Position numbers and translations under genes: made by a program | The notes under the pieces: generated by a model | Told to the model about the DNA's origin: nothing | What the model saw: the letters and a program-made list of their open reading frames with translations, nothing else | Databases searched by the model: none | Part shown: positions 48,934 through 58,828 of the stretch, one piece after another | Layout of the letters: every line of letters begins with the position of its first letter | Numbering within the stretch: the first letter of the stretch is position 1 | Assembly (NCBI RefSeq): GCF_001468065.1 | Contig: NZ_LNYZ01000002.1 | Location: forward strand, 1-64,000 | From: Legionella steigerwaltii | GTDB lineage: Bacteria > Pseudomonadota > Gammaproteobacteria > Legionellales > Legionellaceae | DNA length: 64,000 nucleotides | Direction of reading: 5' to 3'

Positions 48934-51312
48934 TTATTGCTTTGCTAAAAATAAACACGTTTCCAAAACAGAATCCGGATTAAGTGAAACACTCTCTATC
49001 CCCTCTTTCATTAACCACTCTGCAAAATCCTGATGGTCTGAAGGTCCTTGGCCACAAATACCTATGTATTTATTAGCCTTTTTGCACGCAGAAATTGCCA
49101 TATGTAATAAAGCCTTTACTGCATCATTACGCTCATCAAATTGAGCTGCGATCAATCCTGAATCTCTGTCTAAACCTAATGTTAATTGAGTTAAATCATT
49201 AGAACCTATAGAGAACCCATCAAAGTGTTCTAAAAATTTTTCTGCTAACAATGCATTGGAAGGTAGTTCACACATCATGATCACGCGTAATCCATGCTTG
49301 CCTCGCTCAAGACCATGTTGTTTTAAAACCTGAATCACATTACTTGCCTCAGAAACAGTCCTTACGAAGGGAATCATTACCTCTACATTTGTTAAGCCCA
49401 TTTCTTCCCGAACTCGTCGCACCGCTTTACACTCCAAAGCAAAACATTCCGCAAATGATTCAGAAACATAGCGTGATGCACCTCTAAAACCCAACATTGG
49501 ATTTTCTTCATGTGGCTCATATAAGTTACCACCAACAAGATTAGCATATTCATTTGATTTGAAATCTGATAATCGTACAATGACCGGCTTGGGATAAAAC
49601 GCAGCAGCGATTGTCGCAATTCCCTCTTTTAATCGTTCAATATAATATTCAACCGGAGACGCATAAGCTGCTGTTTTTTCAAGGATAAATTGCTTCAATT
49701 CTTTATCTTTTAGACTATCAAAATCCAGTAATGCGCGCGGATGAATACCAATTGTATTGGAAATTAAAAACTCTAAGCGAGCTAAGCCTACTCCTGAGTT
49801 GGGAATGGATTGGAAGGTAAAAGCTCTTTCAGGGTTACCCACGTTCAACATGATTTTCATCGGTAACTCAGGCATAGTTTCTACATCGAGATGCACTTGC
49901 TCATAAGGTAATAAACCTGCATAAACATAGCCGTTATCCCCTTCGGCACAGCTAACAGTCACCTCATCACCATCACGTATGGTTTTCGTGGCATCCCCAC
50001 ATCCAACTACAGCAGGAATACCCAATTCTCGCGCAATAATAGCAGCATGACATGTTCTACCACCACGGTTGGTCACAATAGCAGAAGCACGTTTCATTAC
50101 TGGTTCCCAATCCGGATCCGTCATATCTGAAATCAATACATCGCCTGGTTGTACGCGATCCATCTCGCTAACGTCTTTAATAATTCGTGCTTTACCTTGG
50201 CCTATGCGTTGCCCAATACTGCGCCCCTCGGCCAGTACTTCGCCTTTCTTTTGTAAGGTATAACGCTCCAATATTTGTTTATTGTCACGACTTTTTACTG
50301 TTTCAGGACGAGCTTGTAAAATATATAGTTGACCATTCAAACCATCTTTTGCCCACTCTATATCCATAGGTCGGCCATAATGCTCTTCAATAATCATGGC
50401 TTGGCGTGCCAAACTTTCAACTTCATTGGGGGTTAAAGAAAATAACAACCGGTCTTTCGCGTCAACGTCTACGGTTTTAACTCGTTGTTTCTTGCTGGGA
50501 TCATCACAATAAATCATCTTTAACGCTTTACTTCCCAGATTCCTACGAATAACCGCGGGTTTACCTGCTTTTATCCCAGGCTTATGTACGTAATATTCGT
50601 CAGGATTGACGGCTCCTTGAACAACCATCTCCCCCAAACCATAAGAAGAAGTAATAAATACTACCTGATCAAAACCTGATTCAGTGTCCATAGTAAACAT
50701 CACACCACTTACAGCCAAATCACTACGAATCATCTGCTGAATACCTGCAGATAAGGCTACGTCATGGTGTTCAAACTGATGATGTGTGCGATAAGTAATT
50801 GCTCTATCGTTAAATAATGATGCAAAAACATGCTTGATTGAGAGCAAAACTTCTTCAACTCCCTTTACATTTAAAAAAGTTTCTTGCTGGCCAGCAAAGG
50901 AAGCATCGGGTAAGTCCTCTGCTGTTGCTGATGAACGAACGGCCACGCTAAAGTTATCATGGCCTATTGACTTCGCCAATTGTTCATAAGCAACGCGCAC
51001 TGAATGCTCAAACTCAGGAGTAAATGGCGTATTGACGATCATTTCTCTGATTTCTTTCCCTACCACAGCGAGTTGCTGCACATTATCTGCATCCAGGTTT
51101 GCTAATTTTGCATAGATTTTTTTATCTATATTATTCTGGGACAAAAACTCTCTAAATGAATCCGCAGTTGTTGCAAACCCGCCAGGAACTGCAACCCCTG
51201 CTGAGGATAAATGACTGATCATCTCTCCAAGAGAAGCATTTTTCCCACCAACCTGCTCTAGGTCGTGCATGCCAAGATGTGCTAAATCAATAATATGTGT
51301 TTTGACCGTCAT
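48934..51312 (-). CDS. ppsA: Phosphoenolpyruvate synthase PpsA
   Basis: A 792-residue enzyme making PEP from pyruvate and ATP. The nucleotide-binding domain begins with [12 protein letters not shown]; the phosphorylated-histidine domain contains [19 protein letters not shown] (His near residue 420); the TIM-barrel domain contains [20 protein letters not shown] and the catalytic cysteine motif ICGQGPSD. It supports gluconeogenesis from amino acids, the usual Legionella carbon source. I chose the ATG at 51312; a GTG two codons earlier is possible. The partner regulator (PpsR) is not adjacent. Confidence 0.96.
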   Translation of the reverse strand: MTVKTHIIDLAHLGMHDLEQVGGKNASLGEMISHLSSAGVAVPGGFATTADSFREFLSQNNIDKKIYAKLANLDADNVQQLAVVGKEIREMIVNTPFTPEFEHSVRVAYEQLAKSIGHDNFSVAVRSSATAEDLPDASFAGQQETFLNVKGVEEVLLSIKHVFASLFNDRAITYRTHHQFEHHDVALSAGIQQMIRSDLAVSGVMFTMDTESGFDQVVFITSSYGLGEMVVQGAVNPDEYYVHKPGIKAGKPAVIRRNLGSKALKMIYCDDPSKKQRVKTVDVDAKDRLLFSLTPNEVESLARQAMIIEEHYGRPMDIEWAKDGLNGQLYILQARPETVKSRDNKQILERYTLQKKGEVLAEGRSIGQRIGQGKARIIKDVSEMDRVQPGDVLISDMTDPDWEPVMKRASAIVTNRGGRTCHAAIIARELGIPAVVGCGDATKTIRDGDEVTVSCAEGDNGYVYAGLLPYEQVHLDVETMPELPMKIMLNVGNPERAFTFQSIPNSGVGLARLEFLISNTIGIHPRALLDFDSLKDKELKQFILEKTAAYASPVEYYIERLKEGIATIAAAFYPKPVIVRLSDFKSNEYANLVGGNLYEPHEENPMLGFRGASRYVSESFAECFALECKAVRRVREEMGLTNVEVMIPFVRTVSEASNVIQVLKQHGLERGKHGLRVIMMCELPSNALLAEKFLEHFDGFSIGSNDLTQLTLGLDRDSGLIAAQFDERNDAVKALLHMAISACKKANKYIGICGQGPSDHQDFAEWLMKEGIESVSLNPDSVLETCLFLAKQ

Positions 51313-51328
51313 AACCACCCCAAGCCCA

Positions 51329-51351
51329 TAAAATGATAAGTCGTCATTTTA
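51329..51351. promoter_or_regulatory. Perfect inverted repeat upstream of ppsA (possible operator)
   Basis: TAAAATGA (51329-51336) and TCATTTTA (51344-51351) are exact complements around seven bases, ending 17 bases upstream of the ppsA ATG. The site resembles a dimer-binding operator rather than a terminator, because there is no T-tract and the stem has only weak pairs. Confidence 0.4.
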
Positions 51352-51399
51352 CTGAAAATGTGCGGTTATGGGAAATAGAAACTTTACTGTCAGCAAAAT

Positions 51400-53037
51400 T
51401 TATGCATTACTTGCAGCCAAAGCTTGAGAAAAATCTTTATGGAAATTCGCGTCACCCAGAAGTTTAACAATTCCCCCTTTGCGTAGTTTTTCCTCTACGC
51501 GTGCATTAGCCCCACTTATAATCACTCTCACTTTTCGTTCTTGTAAATCTTCAATAACTTCTTCCAAAGTTTGCAACCCAGTAACATCCATAAAAGGGAC
51601 CCAACGCATCCTAATAATTAATATCTTGGGATCGGTATGGGTTACTGCTAAAGCATGTTGGAAAGCTTCAGCGGCAGCAAAAAAGAAAGGCCCTTCGACA
51701 GCATAAACTAATACGCCATCAGGCAAAGTATCCATATTTTGTCGTGCTAATTCATGTGACAACTCTTCCTGAGTCATTTGTTGTACTTCAACACTAGAGG
51801 CCATGCGTCGTATAAAATGCAACACTGCAATAATTACACCTATGTTTACTGCAACCACCAAATCAACAAACACAGTAAGGAAAAAAGTCACTAATAAAAT
51901 CACAACATCAGCTTTGGGAGCACGTTGTATTAATTTAATAAAATGTTTTACTTCACTCATATTCCAAGCGACAACAAATAAAATTGCAGCCAATACGGTA
52001 AGCGGTATATTGACGGCCAAAGGTGCTAAGAAAAGAATAATTAAAACCAAAGTGAGCGCATGGATTACCCCTGCTAAAGGACTATTACCCCCATTGCGAA
52101 TGTTTGTTGCTGTACGTGCAATGGCTCCTGTTGCCGCAAACCCTCCAAATAAGGGTGTCATAATATTAGCTATTCCTTGACCAACAAGTTCTTGATTGGA
52201 ATTATGCTTTGTCCCTGCCATCCCGTCAGCAACTACTGCGGACAAAAGAGACTCTATAGCACCAAGCATAGCAATAGTAAAAGCAGGCCCTATCAATTCA
52301 ATCACCCTATCTATGCTCAGATCGGGTAGTTTAAATTCAGGTAAGCCTTGAGGTATTCCTCCAAATAAGGAACCTATGGTCGCCACTCCAGAAAAATGAT
52401 AGATCGACTGCAATACGGTTACGGTTAATAAAGCAACAAGCGGACCCGGAACACGCTTTAATCCAGGAACTCTATTTGAAAAAATGACGAGGAATAATGA
52501 GAAAAAGCCCAAAAGAGTTGTAGGTACATTAAGTTGTGGAAAAGCGTTTAATAAATACCATAATTTTTCGTGAAAATGACCACTCCCTCCTGAAGGAAGG
52601 CCAAAAAAGTAATGCCATTGTCCTACCCAAATCACTACGCCGATTCCTGCAGTAAAACCAATAATCACAGGTGCAGGTATAAACTTAATAATGCCGCCTA
52701 AACGAGCAAGGCCAAAAAATAACAATATAAACCCAGCAATCAGTGTGGAAATTTGCAAACCGGAAACCCCGTATTTTGCAGTAATACCTGAAAGCACAAC
52801 AATAAAAGCACCTGTAGGACCTGCAATTTGTAAACGGCTTCCGCCCATAACTGAAACAATTAATCCAGCAATAATTGCTGTATAAATCCCTTGCTCCGGC
52901 CTAACACCTGAAGCAATAGCGAATGCCATTGCCAAAGGCAATGCGACAACTCCTACAATAATTCCTGAGATAATATTTTGCAACCAATATTTCTTATGAA
53001 ACAGACCTGCTTGATACGATTCAACAATGGTTTTCAT
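51400..53037 (-). CDS. SulP-family anion transporter with STAS domain
   Basis: A 545-residue protein: a SulP transporter core with about 12 to 14 helices (LPLAMAFAIASGVRPEQGIY, QIAGPTGAFIVVLSGI, GVVIWVGQWHYFF) followed by a cytoplasmic STAS domain (about 430-540, including MDVTGLQTLEEVIEDLQERK). Members move sulfate, bicarbonate or dicarboxylates; the substrate is undetermined. I chose the ATG giving MKTIVESYQAG; the longer frame starts in the intergenic region. It is divergent from purB. Confidence 0.9.
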   Translation of the reverse strand: MKTIVESYQAGLFHKKYWLQNIISGIIVGVVALPLAMAFAIASGVRPEQGIYTAIIAGLIVSVMGGSRLQIAGPTGAFIVVLSGITAKYGVSGLQISTLIAGFILLFFGLARLGGIIKFIPAPVIIGFTAGIGVVIWVGQWHYFFGLPSGGSGHFHEKLWYLLNAFPQLNVPTTLLGFFSLFLVIFSNRVPGLKRVPGPLVALLTVTVLQSIYHFSGVATIGSLFGGIPQGLPEFKLPDLSIDRVIELIGPAFTIAMLGAIESLLSAVVADGMAGTKHNSNQELVGQGIANIMTPLFGGFAATGAIARTATNIRNGGNSPLAGVIHALTLVLIILFLAPLAVNIPLTVLAAILFVVAWNMSEVKHFIKLIQRAPKADVVILLVTFFLTVFVDLVVAVNIGVIIAVLHFIRRMASSVEVQQMTQEELSHELARQNMDTLPDGVLVYAVEGPFFFAAAEAFQHALAVTHTDPKILIIRMRWVPFMDVTGLQTLEEVIEDLQERKVRVIISGANARVEEKLRKGGIVKLLGDANFHKDFSQALAASNA

Positions 53038-53185
53038 AAAATGCTGTGACTTATTTTTAATAATGAGATCATTATACACAAACATATTAAAAAAATATCA
53101 ATTTTCTGATAAAATTCCTTACTTTAATTCACATCTGGTCGCGCATCTAATATTATATGTGCTTTATCATTAGGGCTAGCTACTT

Positions 53186-54556
53186 ATGACTCTTACTGCT
53201 TTAAATGCGATCTCACCAATCGATGGACGTTACATTAATAAAACACGGGCTTTGAGTCCTTATTTTAGTGAATTCGCCTTAATTTATTATCGCCTGACTG
53301 TAGAAATTCGCTGGCTTGAATCTCTAGCTGCGAATAATTCTATTTCTGAGGTCCCTCAATTAAATCAGAAAGCCAAAGATTTTCTCAATGATCTTATTGC
53401 CAATTTTGATGAAACTGAGGCGATCAAAATTAAAGAATTTGAAAAGCAAACAAATCACGATGTTAAGGCAATAGAATATTACCTAAAAGATAAATTCCAA
53501 CAAAATGACAGTTTGAAAGCAATTACTGCTTTTATACATTTTGCCTGCACCTCAGAAGACATAAACAATTTGGCTTACGCTTTAATGGTAAAACAAGCAA
53601 TTGCACAAGTCATTCAACCTACCCTTGCTGAAATCATGGGAGGCATTACTCTTCTAGGAAAACAACATGCCGATGTATCTATGTTGTCTAGAACACATGG
53701 ACAACCCGCAACACCTACAACGATGGGGAAAGAACTCGTTAATTTTGTTGCCCGTCTCAAAAGACCGCAACAACAATTATGTGAGGTCTTGATTCCTGGC
53801 AAATTCAATGGTGCTGTAGGAAATTACAATGCTCATGTTGTGGCCTATCCAGAAGTAGACTGGCGTAAACACTGTGCTAACTTTGTTACCTCTCTAGGTT
53901 TATCTTTTAATGCGTATACTACACAAATTGAGCCACATGATGGTTTGGCAGAAGTATCACAAATTATGGTACGCATTAATAATATCTTACTGGATTATAC
54001 TCAGGACATCTGGAGCTATATTTCTCTTGGCTACTTTAAACAAAAAACTGTAGCAGAAGAAGTCGGTTCATCCACTATGCCCCATAAAGTAAATCCTATT
54101 GATTTTGAAAATGCAGAAGGAAATCTGGGGATGGCTAATGCCCTATTCATTCATTTTGCCAATAAACTGACTCAATCAAGGCTGCAACGCGATTTATCTG
54201 ACTCTACTGTTTTACGTAATATAGGTATGGGATTTTCGTACAGCTTAATCGCCTACCTCTCGCTGGCCAAAGGCAATGATAAATTACAAATCAATAAGCG
54301 CGCTTTACAAGACGATTTAAAATCAAATTGGGAAGTGCTTGCTGAAGCAGTACAAACTGTGATGCGTCGATATAATGTGCCTGATGCCTACGAACAATTA
54401 AAAGCTTTGACACGAGGACATGGAATTGATGAGCAAAGTCTCAAACTATTCATTAAGGGACTCTCTATACCCGAAGAAGCTAAAGAACAACTGCTTAAGC
54501 TTACACCAGAGAACTATACGGGGCTAGCAACCCAGTTAGTAAAGGCCTTTTTATGA
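53186..54556 (+). CDS. purB: Adenylosuccinate lyase PurB
   Basis: A 456-residue fumarase-superfamily lyase acting twice in purine synthesis (SAICAR and adenylosuccinate cleavage). The superfamily signature is GSSTMPHKVNPIDFENAEGN (first part quoted), with the earlier THGQPATPTTMGKE and FACTSEDINNLAYAL. Length and motifs match the E. coli enzyme. It overlaps nadB by four bases (ATGA). TGATAAAAT near 53108 could be its -10 element. Confidence 0.97.
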   Translation: MTLTALNAISPIDGRYINKTRALSPYFSEFALIYYRLTVEIRWLESLAANNSISEVPQLNQKAKDFLNDLIANFDETEAIKIKEFEKQTNHDVKAIEYYLKDKFQQNDSLKAITAFIHFACTSEDINNLAYALMVKQAIAQVIQPTLAEIMGGITLLGKQHADVSMLSRTHGQPATPTTMGKELVNFVARLKRPQQQLCEVLIPGKFNGAVGNYNAHVVAYPEVDWRKHCANFVTSLGLSFNAYTTQIEPHDGLAEVSQIMVRINNILLDYTQDIWSYISLGYFKQKTVAEEVGSSTMPHKVNPIDFENAEGNLGMANALFIHFANKLTQSRLQRDLSDSTVLRNIGMGFSYSLIAYLSLAKGNDKLQINKRALQDDLKSNWEVLAEAVQTVMRRYNVPDAYEQLKALTRGHGIDEQSLKLFIKGLSIPEEAKEQLLKLTPENYTGLATQLVKAFL

Positions 54557-56202
54557 GTGATACACTCTCTCAACAAGGACAAACCTTTGAGTTTGATGTT
54601 CTTGTTATTGGGACGGGACTGGCAGGATTGCAATATTGTTTGCAACTCCTTAGCCTGCAACCACGTTTAAATATTGCATTAATTAGCAAGGCAGAATCTA
54701 TTGAATGCAATAGCCGTTACGCTCAAGGTGGGATCGCTGCTGTTTTTTCAGCAGAAGATTCCCTGGAGTCCCACATTTCAGATACCCTAATTGCCGGTGA
54801 TGGATTGTGCTATTTACCTGCAGTTGAATTCATTATTCGCCAAGGCCCGGAGACAATAAAACAACTGAGTCAATATAACGTTCATTTTAAACAAGACGGC
54901 AAGGGCAACTTTCATTTAGCACAGGAAGGTGGGCATTCTCACCGACGTATTTTTAATTGTGGCGATCAAACAGGTTTATCTATAACTCAAACAATGAATC
55001 AGCTTGCTTTACAAAAAGAACAAATTCATTTTTTTGAGCATCATGTTGCTGTGAACCTAATTACTCATTACCATCCCCATCGTACCGACATTCAAGGAGA
55101 GGTTTTAGGCGCTTATATTTTAGATTGTTCAGCAAATCGAATTCATACTTTTTTGGCAAATTGTGTAGTACTGGCCACCGGAGGCGCAGGTAAAACATAC
55201 AGATATACGACCAACCCAATGGTTGCAACTGGGGATGGTGTGGCTATGGCTTATCGTGCAGGAGCACGTGTTGGCAATATGGAGTTCTATCAGTTTCACC
55301 CTACCCTATTGCATCATCATTCTTTAAATAATTTCCTCATCTCAGAAGCGGTGCGTGGTGAAGGGGCTTTACTTAAAAATGCTGAAACAGGGGAGCGGTT
55401 TATGAAACATTACGCCCCAGATCAAATGGAGTTGGCAACACGTGATGTGGTTGCACGCGCCATTTTTAGTGAAATTGAACGCAGTCAAATGGGATTTGTT
55501 TATCTCGATATTACCCATCAATCCAAAGAATTTCTGAAGAAACGTTTCCCTCAAATTTATATGACTCTGTTATCCATTGGTATTGATATGAGTCAAGATA
55601 TGATTCCTGTTGTACCTGCAGCGCATTACCAGTGTGGAGGAGTACTTACCGATATTGATGGCCGCACGGATTTAAAACGTCTTTATGCTATAGGAGAAGT
55701 CGCTTTTACTGGTTTACACGGTGCGAATCGTCTTGCAAGTAACTCCTTACTTGAAGCCTTAGTCATGGGTTCCAATGCAGCCCGATGTACTTTAAAAGAC
55801 GTTTCTGATCCATGGAAATACACCGATCATATCCCAAACTGGAGTGCTCCCAGTGAAGTCAATGCACGACGTGCCAGTCAAATTAATGCACAGTGGCGTG
55901 GTTTAAGAGGAGAAATGACTTCTTATGCAGGTATAGTCCGGACTGAGGCAGGACTTGAAGATCTGCTACAATTAATAATAAAACGAAAAAAAATAATCGA
56001 AGGATATTATTGGAAGCATTGTATCACCCGAGATTTTATTGAATTAAGAAACATTATTCTCAATGCTGAATTAATTGTAAGAGCTGCTCTAGCAAGGCGA
56101 GAATCACGTGGCGGCCACTTCCGTGAAGACTACCCTAATAAAAAAGCTGAGGCACAAGAAAGTATTGCCAAACTTGGACTATTGGATACTTCACCTGAAT
56201 AA
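54553..56202 (+). CDS. nadB: L-aspartate oxidase NadB
   Basis: A 549-residue flavoenzyme oxidising aspartate to iminoaspartate, the first step of de novo NAD synthesis. The FAD motif is VIGTGLAGLQYCLQL, with NSRYAQGGIAAVF following; the active site includes EFYQFHPT, SEAVRGEGALL and AHYQCGGVLTDIDGRT. The C-terminal helical domain resembles succinate dehydrogenase flavoprotein. Translation is probably coupled to purB. nadA follows after a family-1 repeat. Confidence 0.96.
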   Translation: MSDTLSQQGQTFEFDVLVIGTGLAGLQYCLQLLSLQPRLNIALISKAESIECNSRYAQGGIAAVFSAEDSLESHISDTLIAGDGLCYLPAVEFIIRQGPETIKQLSQYNVHFKQDGKGNFHLAQEGGHSHRRIFNCGDQTGLSITQTMNQLALQKEQIHFFEHHVAVNLITHYHPHRTDIQGEVLGAYILDCSANRIHTFLANCVVLATGGAGKTYRYTTNPMVATGDGVAMAYRAGARVGNMEFYQFHPTLLHHHSLNNFLISEAVRGEGALLKNAETGERFMKHYAPDQMELATRDVVARAIFSEIERSQMGFVYLDITHQSKEFLKKRFPQIYMTLLSIGIDMSQDMIPVVPAAHYQCGGVLTDIDGRTDLKRLYAIGEVAFTGLHGANRLASNSLLEALVMGSNAARCTLKDVSDPWKYTDHIPNWSAPSEVNARRASQINAQWRGLRGEMTSYAGIVRTEAGLEDLLQLIIKRKKIIEGYYWKHCITRDFIELRNIILNAELIVRAALARRESRGGHFREDYPNKKAEAQESIAKLGLLDTSPE

Positions 56203-56212
56203 AAAGATCAAT

Positions 56213-56304
56213 GTAGCCTGGGTGCAGCGCAGCGGAACCCGGGGATTGAGATGACTATTCATGTCCAGAAAATCCCGGGTTCCGCTGCGCTGCACCCAGG
56301 CTAC
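56213..56304. repeat. Family-1 palindromic repeat, copy N, between nadB and nadA
   Basis: Perfectly paired arms identical to copy A (GTGCAGCGCAGCGGAACCC / GGGTTCCGCTGCGCTGCAC) with a 30-base loop. It lies between two genes of one pathway on the same strand. Confidence 0.94.
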
Positions 56305-56352
56305 AATATTCTTCACCAAAGCAACACATTAAAATGATTTGAGGCAAAATAG

Positions 56353-57696
56353 ATGTTTAAAAACTCCACCCTTTATACACCTGAAACTACATTAATGCAT
56401 ATCAGAAATGATATGAGCATTTGCCAAAGTGACTACCCGATCGACTGGTATCAAGAAGAATTTATTCCCTATGCCCAAGAATACCAAGCATTGCCAGATC
56501 GTAAGCTAACCACCGTTTTGGCATGGATGACTCCTTATCTCAAAAAAGCACAGGATCATTTTGGAGAACGATTATTACTCTTGGCACATTATTACATGGG
56601 TGGTGATATTGTCCGCTTAGTCGAGCAATTCGGTGGGCTTATTGGTGATTCCTATCAATTAGCCTTGATGGCAGCTGAGCATCCTGAAAAATCCGTTATT
56701 ATTGAATCTGCAGTACATTTCATGGCTGAATCAATCAGTATTTTAGCAAATAAAAACCAGCAGGTTTACATTACTAATCCTAAATCCGGTTGCACTATGG
56801 AGATGCTTGCGAAAGATTTCATGGTGGAACCTGCTTTCCTTGATTTAAATGAACGTTATGATGCTGAGAATATTTTACCGGTTTGCTATATGAATACTTC
56901 AGGTCGAGTCAAAGCGCTTACTGGTGCCCAAGGTGGGGCCGTATGTACCAGCTCAAACGTAAAAAAAATATTCCAATGGGCACTGAAACAAAATAAAAAG
57001 ATTCTCTTTATTCCCGATCAACATATGGGAGAGAACGTAGCTTATTGGTTAGGCATAAAAAATCTTGCTTATTGGCCAGGTGGAACTGCAGGCGCTCAAT
57101 ATTCACTTGCGAATCAAGATGCAAAAACACTGAAACAGTTTGATGACTCACAGCTCATTCTATTTGCCAGTCAATGTGCCGTACATACGCATTATCAACC
57201 AGAAATGTGTGATTATTGGCATAATCAAGGGTATGCTACGATTGTTCATCCTGAATGTCGCAATTCAGTAATCAAAGTCGCACAACACTCGGGCTCTACA
57301 GCATTTATCTGGGATTATGTGGTTCATGATCGTGCTAAGACTAGACGTTATGCTATTGGTACTGAAAATCATATGGTAGAAAATCTAAAACAACATTGTA
57401 AAAGCTTAAATATAGAAGTAGTCAATCTGGCTGAGGCACCTAAAAAAGAAAATGAAAAAGGTATAGGATGTGGTTGTGCCACCATGTCACGCAATGATCC
57501 CCCACATCTAGTCGCTCTCGTCGATTTATTAAGACAAGGAAAAACCATGTCTTATAATGAAGTTAAAGCAGGTGATGTGGTCAATGAATTCACGGGAAGC
57601 AGGCATAGATTACCGGAACAGGATCAACAATGGGTTATAGCTAATGCCAAAAAATCCTTGCAGATGATGATAGATATAACAGAAGAACGCATTTAA
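56353..57696 (+). CDS. nadA: Quinolinate synthase NadA (long form)
   Basis: A 447-residue Fe-S enzyme condensing iminoaspartate with DHAP to quinolinate. Cluster-cysteine segments are SGCTMEMLAKD, QGGAVCTSSNVKK and the C-terminal GIGCGCATMSRNDP. Other motifs are LLAHYYMGGDIVRL and PDQHMGENVAYWLG. It is about 100 residues longer than the E. coli protein, with an N-terminal extension (about residues 1-70) and a C-terminal tail; both occur in a subset of NadA proteins. The RBS is a weak GAGG. Confidence 0.94.
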   Translation: MFKNSTLYTPETTLMHIRNDMSICQSDYPIDWYQEEFIPYAQEYQALPDRKLTTVLAWMTPYLKKAQDHFGERLLLLAHYYMGGDIVRLVEQFGGLIGDSYQLALMAAEHPEKSVIIESAVHFMAESISILANKNQQVYITNPKSGCTMEMLAKDFMVEPAFLDLNERYDAENILPVCYMNTSGRVKALTGAQGGAVCTSSNVKKIFQWALKQNKKILFIPDQHMGENVAYWLGIKNLAYWPGGTAGAQYSLANQDAKTLKQFDDSQLILFASQCAVHTHYQPEMCDYWHNQGYATIVHPECRNSVIKVAQHSGSTAFIWDYVVHDRAKTRRYAIGTENHMVENLKQHCKSLNIEVVNLAEAPKKENEKGIGCGCATMSRNDPPHLVALVDLLRQGKTMSYNEVKAGDVVNEFTGSRHRLPEQDQQWVIANAKKSLQMMIDITEERI

Positions 57697-57735
57697 TCTT
57701 GTGGCCCGGATTAGCTAGAAATAGATTAAAAAAAT

Positions 57736-57814
57736 GTAGCCTGGGTGCAGCGTAGCGGAACCCGGGTTTGTCTGAATAAATTTCCCGGGTTCCGCTACGC
57801 TGCACCCAGGCTAC
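57736..57814. repeat. Family-1 palindromic repeat, copy O
   Basis: Perfect arms with the variant GCAGCGTAGCGG / CCGCTACGCTGC and a 17-base loop. It lies between the convergent ends of nadA and the Thr-rich secreted protein gene, where it could terminate transcription from both sides. Confidence 0.94.
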
Positions 57815-57849
57815 AAGTTACCAAGCAGCCGGGTTATGAATACATCGAG

Positions 57850-58332
57850 TTAATGGCAAGCACAAGTGGGTGATTGCGAACCATCTTTACAGGTTAGATA
57901 ACCAGTAGATTTATTGCATTGACCTACCCCACCATGCTTAGAACAACAACCTTTGTTATTTGTACCATTGGTTGTCGTACTTTTAGTTGTTGTAGGTTGA
58001 GTAGTTGTCGATTTCTTATTCCACCAGTGGGTTTTAGGTTTCGTTGTAGTCGTGGTAGTATTTGTTGTGGTGGAAGTAGTAGTTGTCGTTGCTTTTTTGG
58101 TAGTTTTTGGCTTAGTCGTTGTCGTCGTTGTACTCTTTTCTTTCTTGCACTTACACGTTGGAGAGGCGGTACCATCCTTACACATTTGAAAGCCAGTAGC
58201 CTTATTACACGAGGCAACCCCACCATGTCCTGAACAACATGCTGCATATGCACCAGCTAACGGGCTGCTCAATAAAAAAAGAACAGCAATAAGCTGGTTT
58301 ACCCATCTAGAAGCCTTATTAGTATTTTTCAT
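57850..58332 (-). CDS. Secreted protein: two CCSG modules joined by a Thr/Lys-rich linker
   Basis: A 160-residue protein with a signal peptide (about residues 1-31, ending LAGAYA). Module 1 begins CCSGHGGVASCNKATGF and continues QMCKDGTASPTCKC. Module 2 ends the protein: CCSKHGGVGQCNKSTGYLTC with KDGSQSPTCAC. The 65-residue linker is almost all Thr, Lys, Pro and Asn (for example KSTTTTTTKPKTTKK) and could be O-glycosylated or bind polyanions. I chose the ATG preceded by GGAG (58332). It is a paralogue of the 29668-30003 protein. Function unknown; an adhesin or wall- or DNA-binding role is only a guess. Confidence 0.82.
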   Translation of the reverse strand: MKNTNKASRWVNQLIAVLFLLSSPLAGAYAACCSGHGGVASCNKATGFQMCKDGTASPTCKCKKEKSTTTTTTKPKTTKKATTTTTSTTTNTTTTTTKPKTHWWNKKSTTTQPTTTKSTTTNGTNNKGCCSKHGGVGQCNKSTGYLTCKDGSQSPTCACH

Positions 58333-58473
58333 TTGAAACTCCATTTTCGTATTTGACATTAAATAATATAGACCATATTTATTAAAACTACATAAAGCTC
58401 AGGTGCAACTACATATGAACATGCAAAAATTAATATCCATGAAATAAATTACAGGCATGATTTACTTTAAATT

Positions 58474-58725
58474 TTAATGACTATCTTTAAGTCCAAAAAG
58501 TCCCTTAATCTTGGCAAAAAAACCTTCAGCCTCTGTTTCAAGCTCTTTTAAGTCACCAAATTTTTGAACGATACCCATTTCCTCTTCATTGAGTTCAATA
58601 CCAATTTTGCTTAATGCTTGTTGGGGATCGTCTTTTAACTCACTAAAAAAATTTGGATCATTTTTTATAGCTTCTATTACAGCCATCACTTTAGGGCTTT
58701 GGTTTGCCAGTGTATTCAAATCCAT
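58474..58725 (-). CDS. Small protein resembling a RiPP leader or Nif11/NHLP-type peptide
   Basis: An 83-residue soluble protein beginning MDLNTLANQSPKV. The segment NDPNFFSELKDDPQQALSKI, followed by GIELNEEE, resembles the leader (nitrile-hydratase-like) part of some ribosomally made peptide precursors, which have xxDPxxALxxxGIxL. The C-terminus is an amphipathic AKIKGLFGLKDSH without cysteine or GG cleavage site. I chose the third codon (ATG 58725), eight bases after AGGAG. No modifying enzyme is nearby, so the resemblance may be coincidental or describe a leader-like stand-alone protein. Confidence 0.65.
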   Translation of the reverse strand: MDLNTLANQSPKVMAVIEAIKNDPNFFSELKDDPQQALSKIGIELNEEEMGIVQKFGDLKELETEAEGFFAKIKGLFGLKDSH

Positions 58726-58828
58726 GATCATAACTCCTTTTCTCGATGATTTAGAAAAAATATAGTTAATCTTAGATCATAAATCAACCGATGTGATCAG
58801 CGAAAGATCATATATTCCTTGATTTAAA

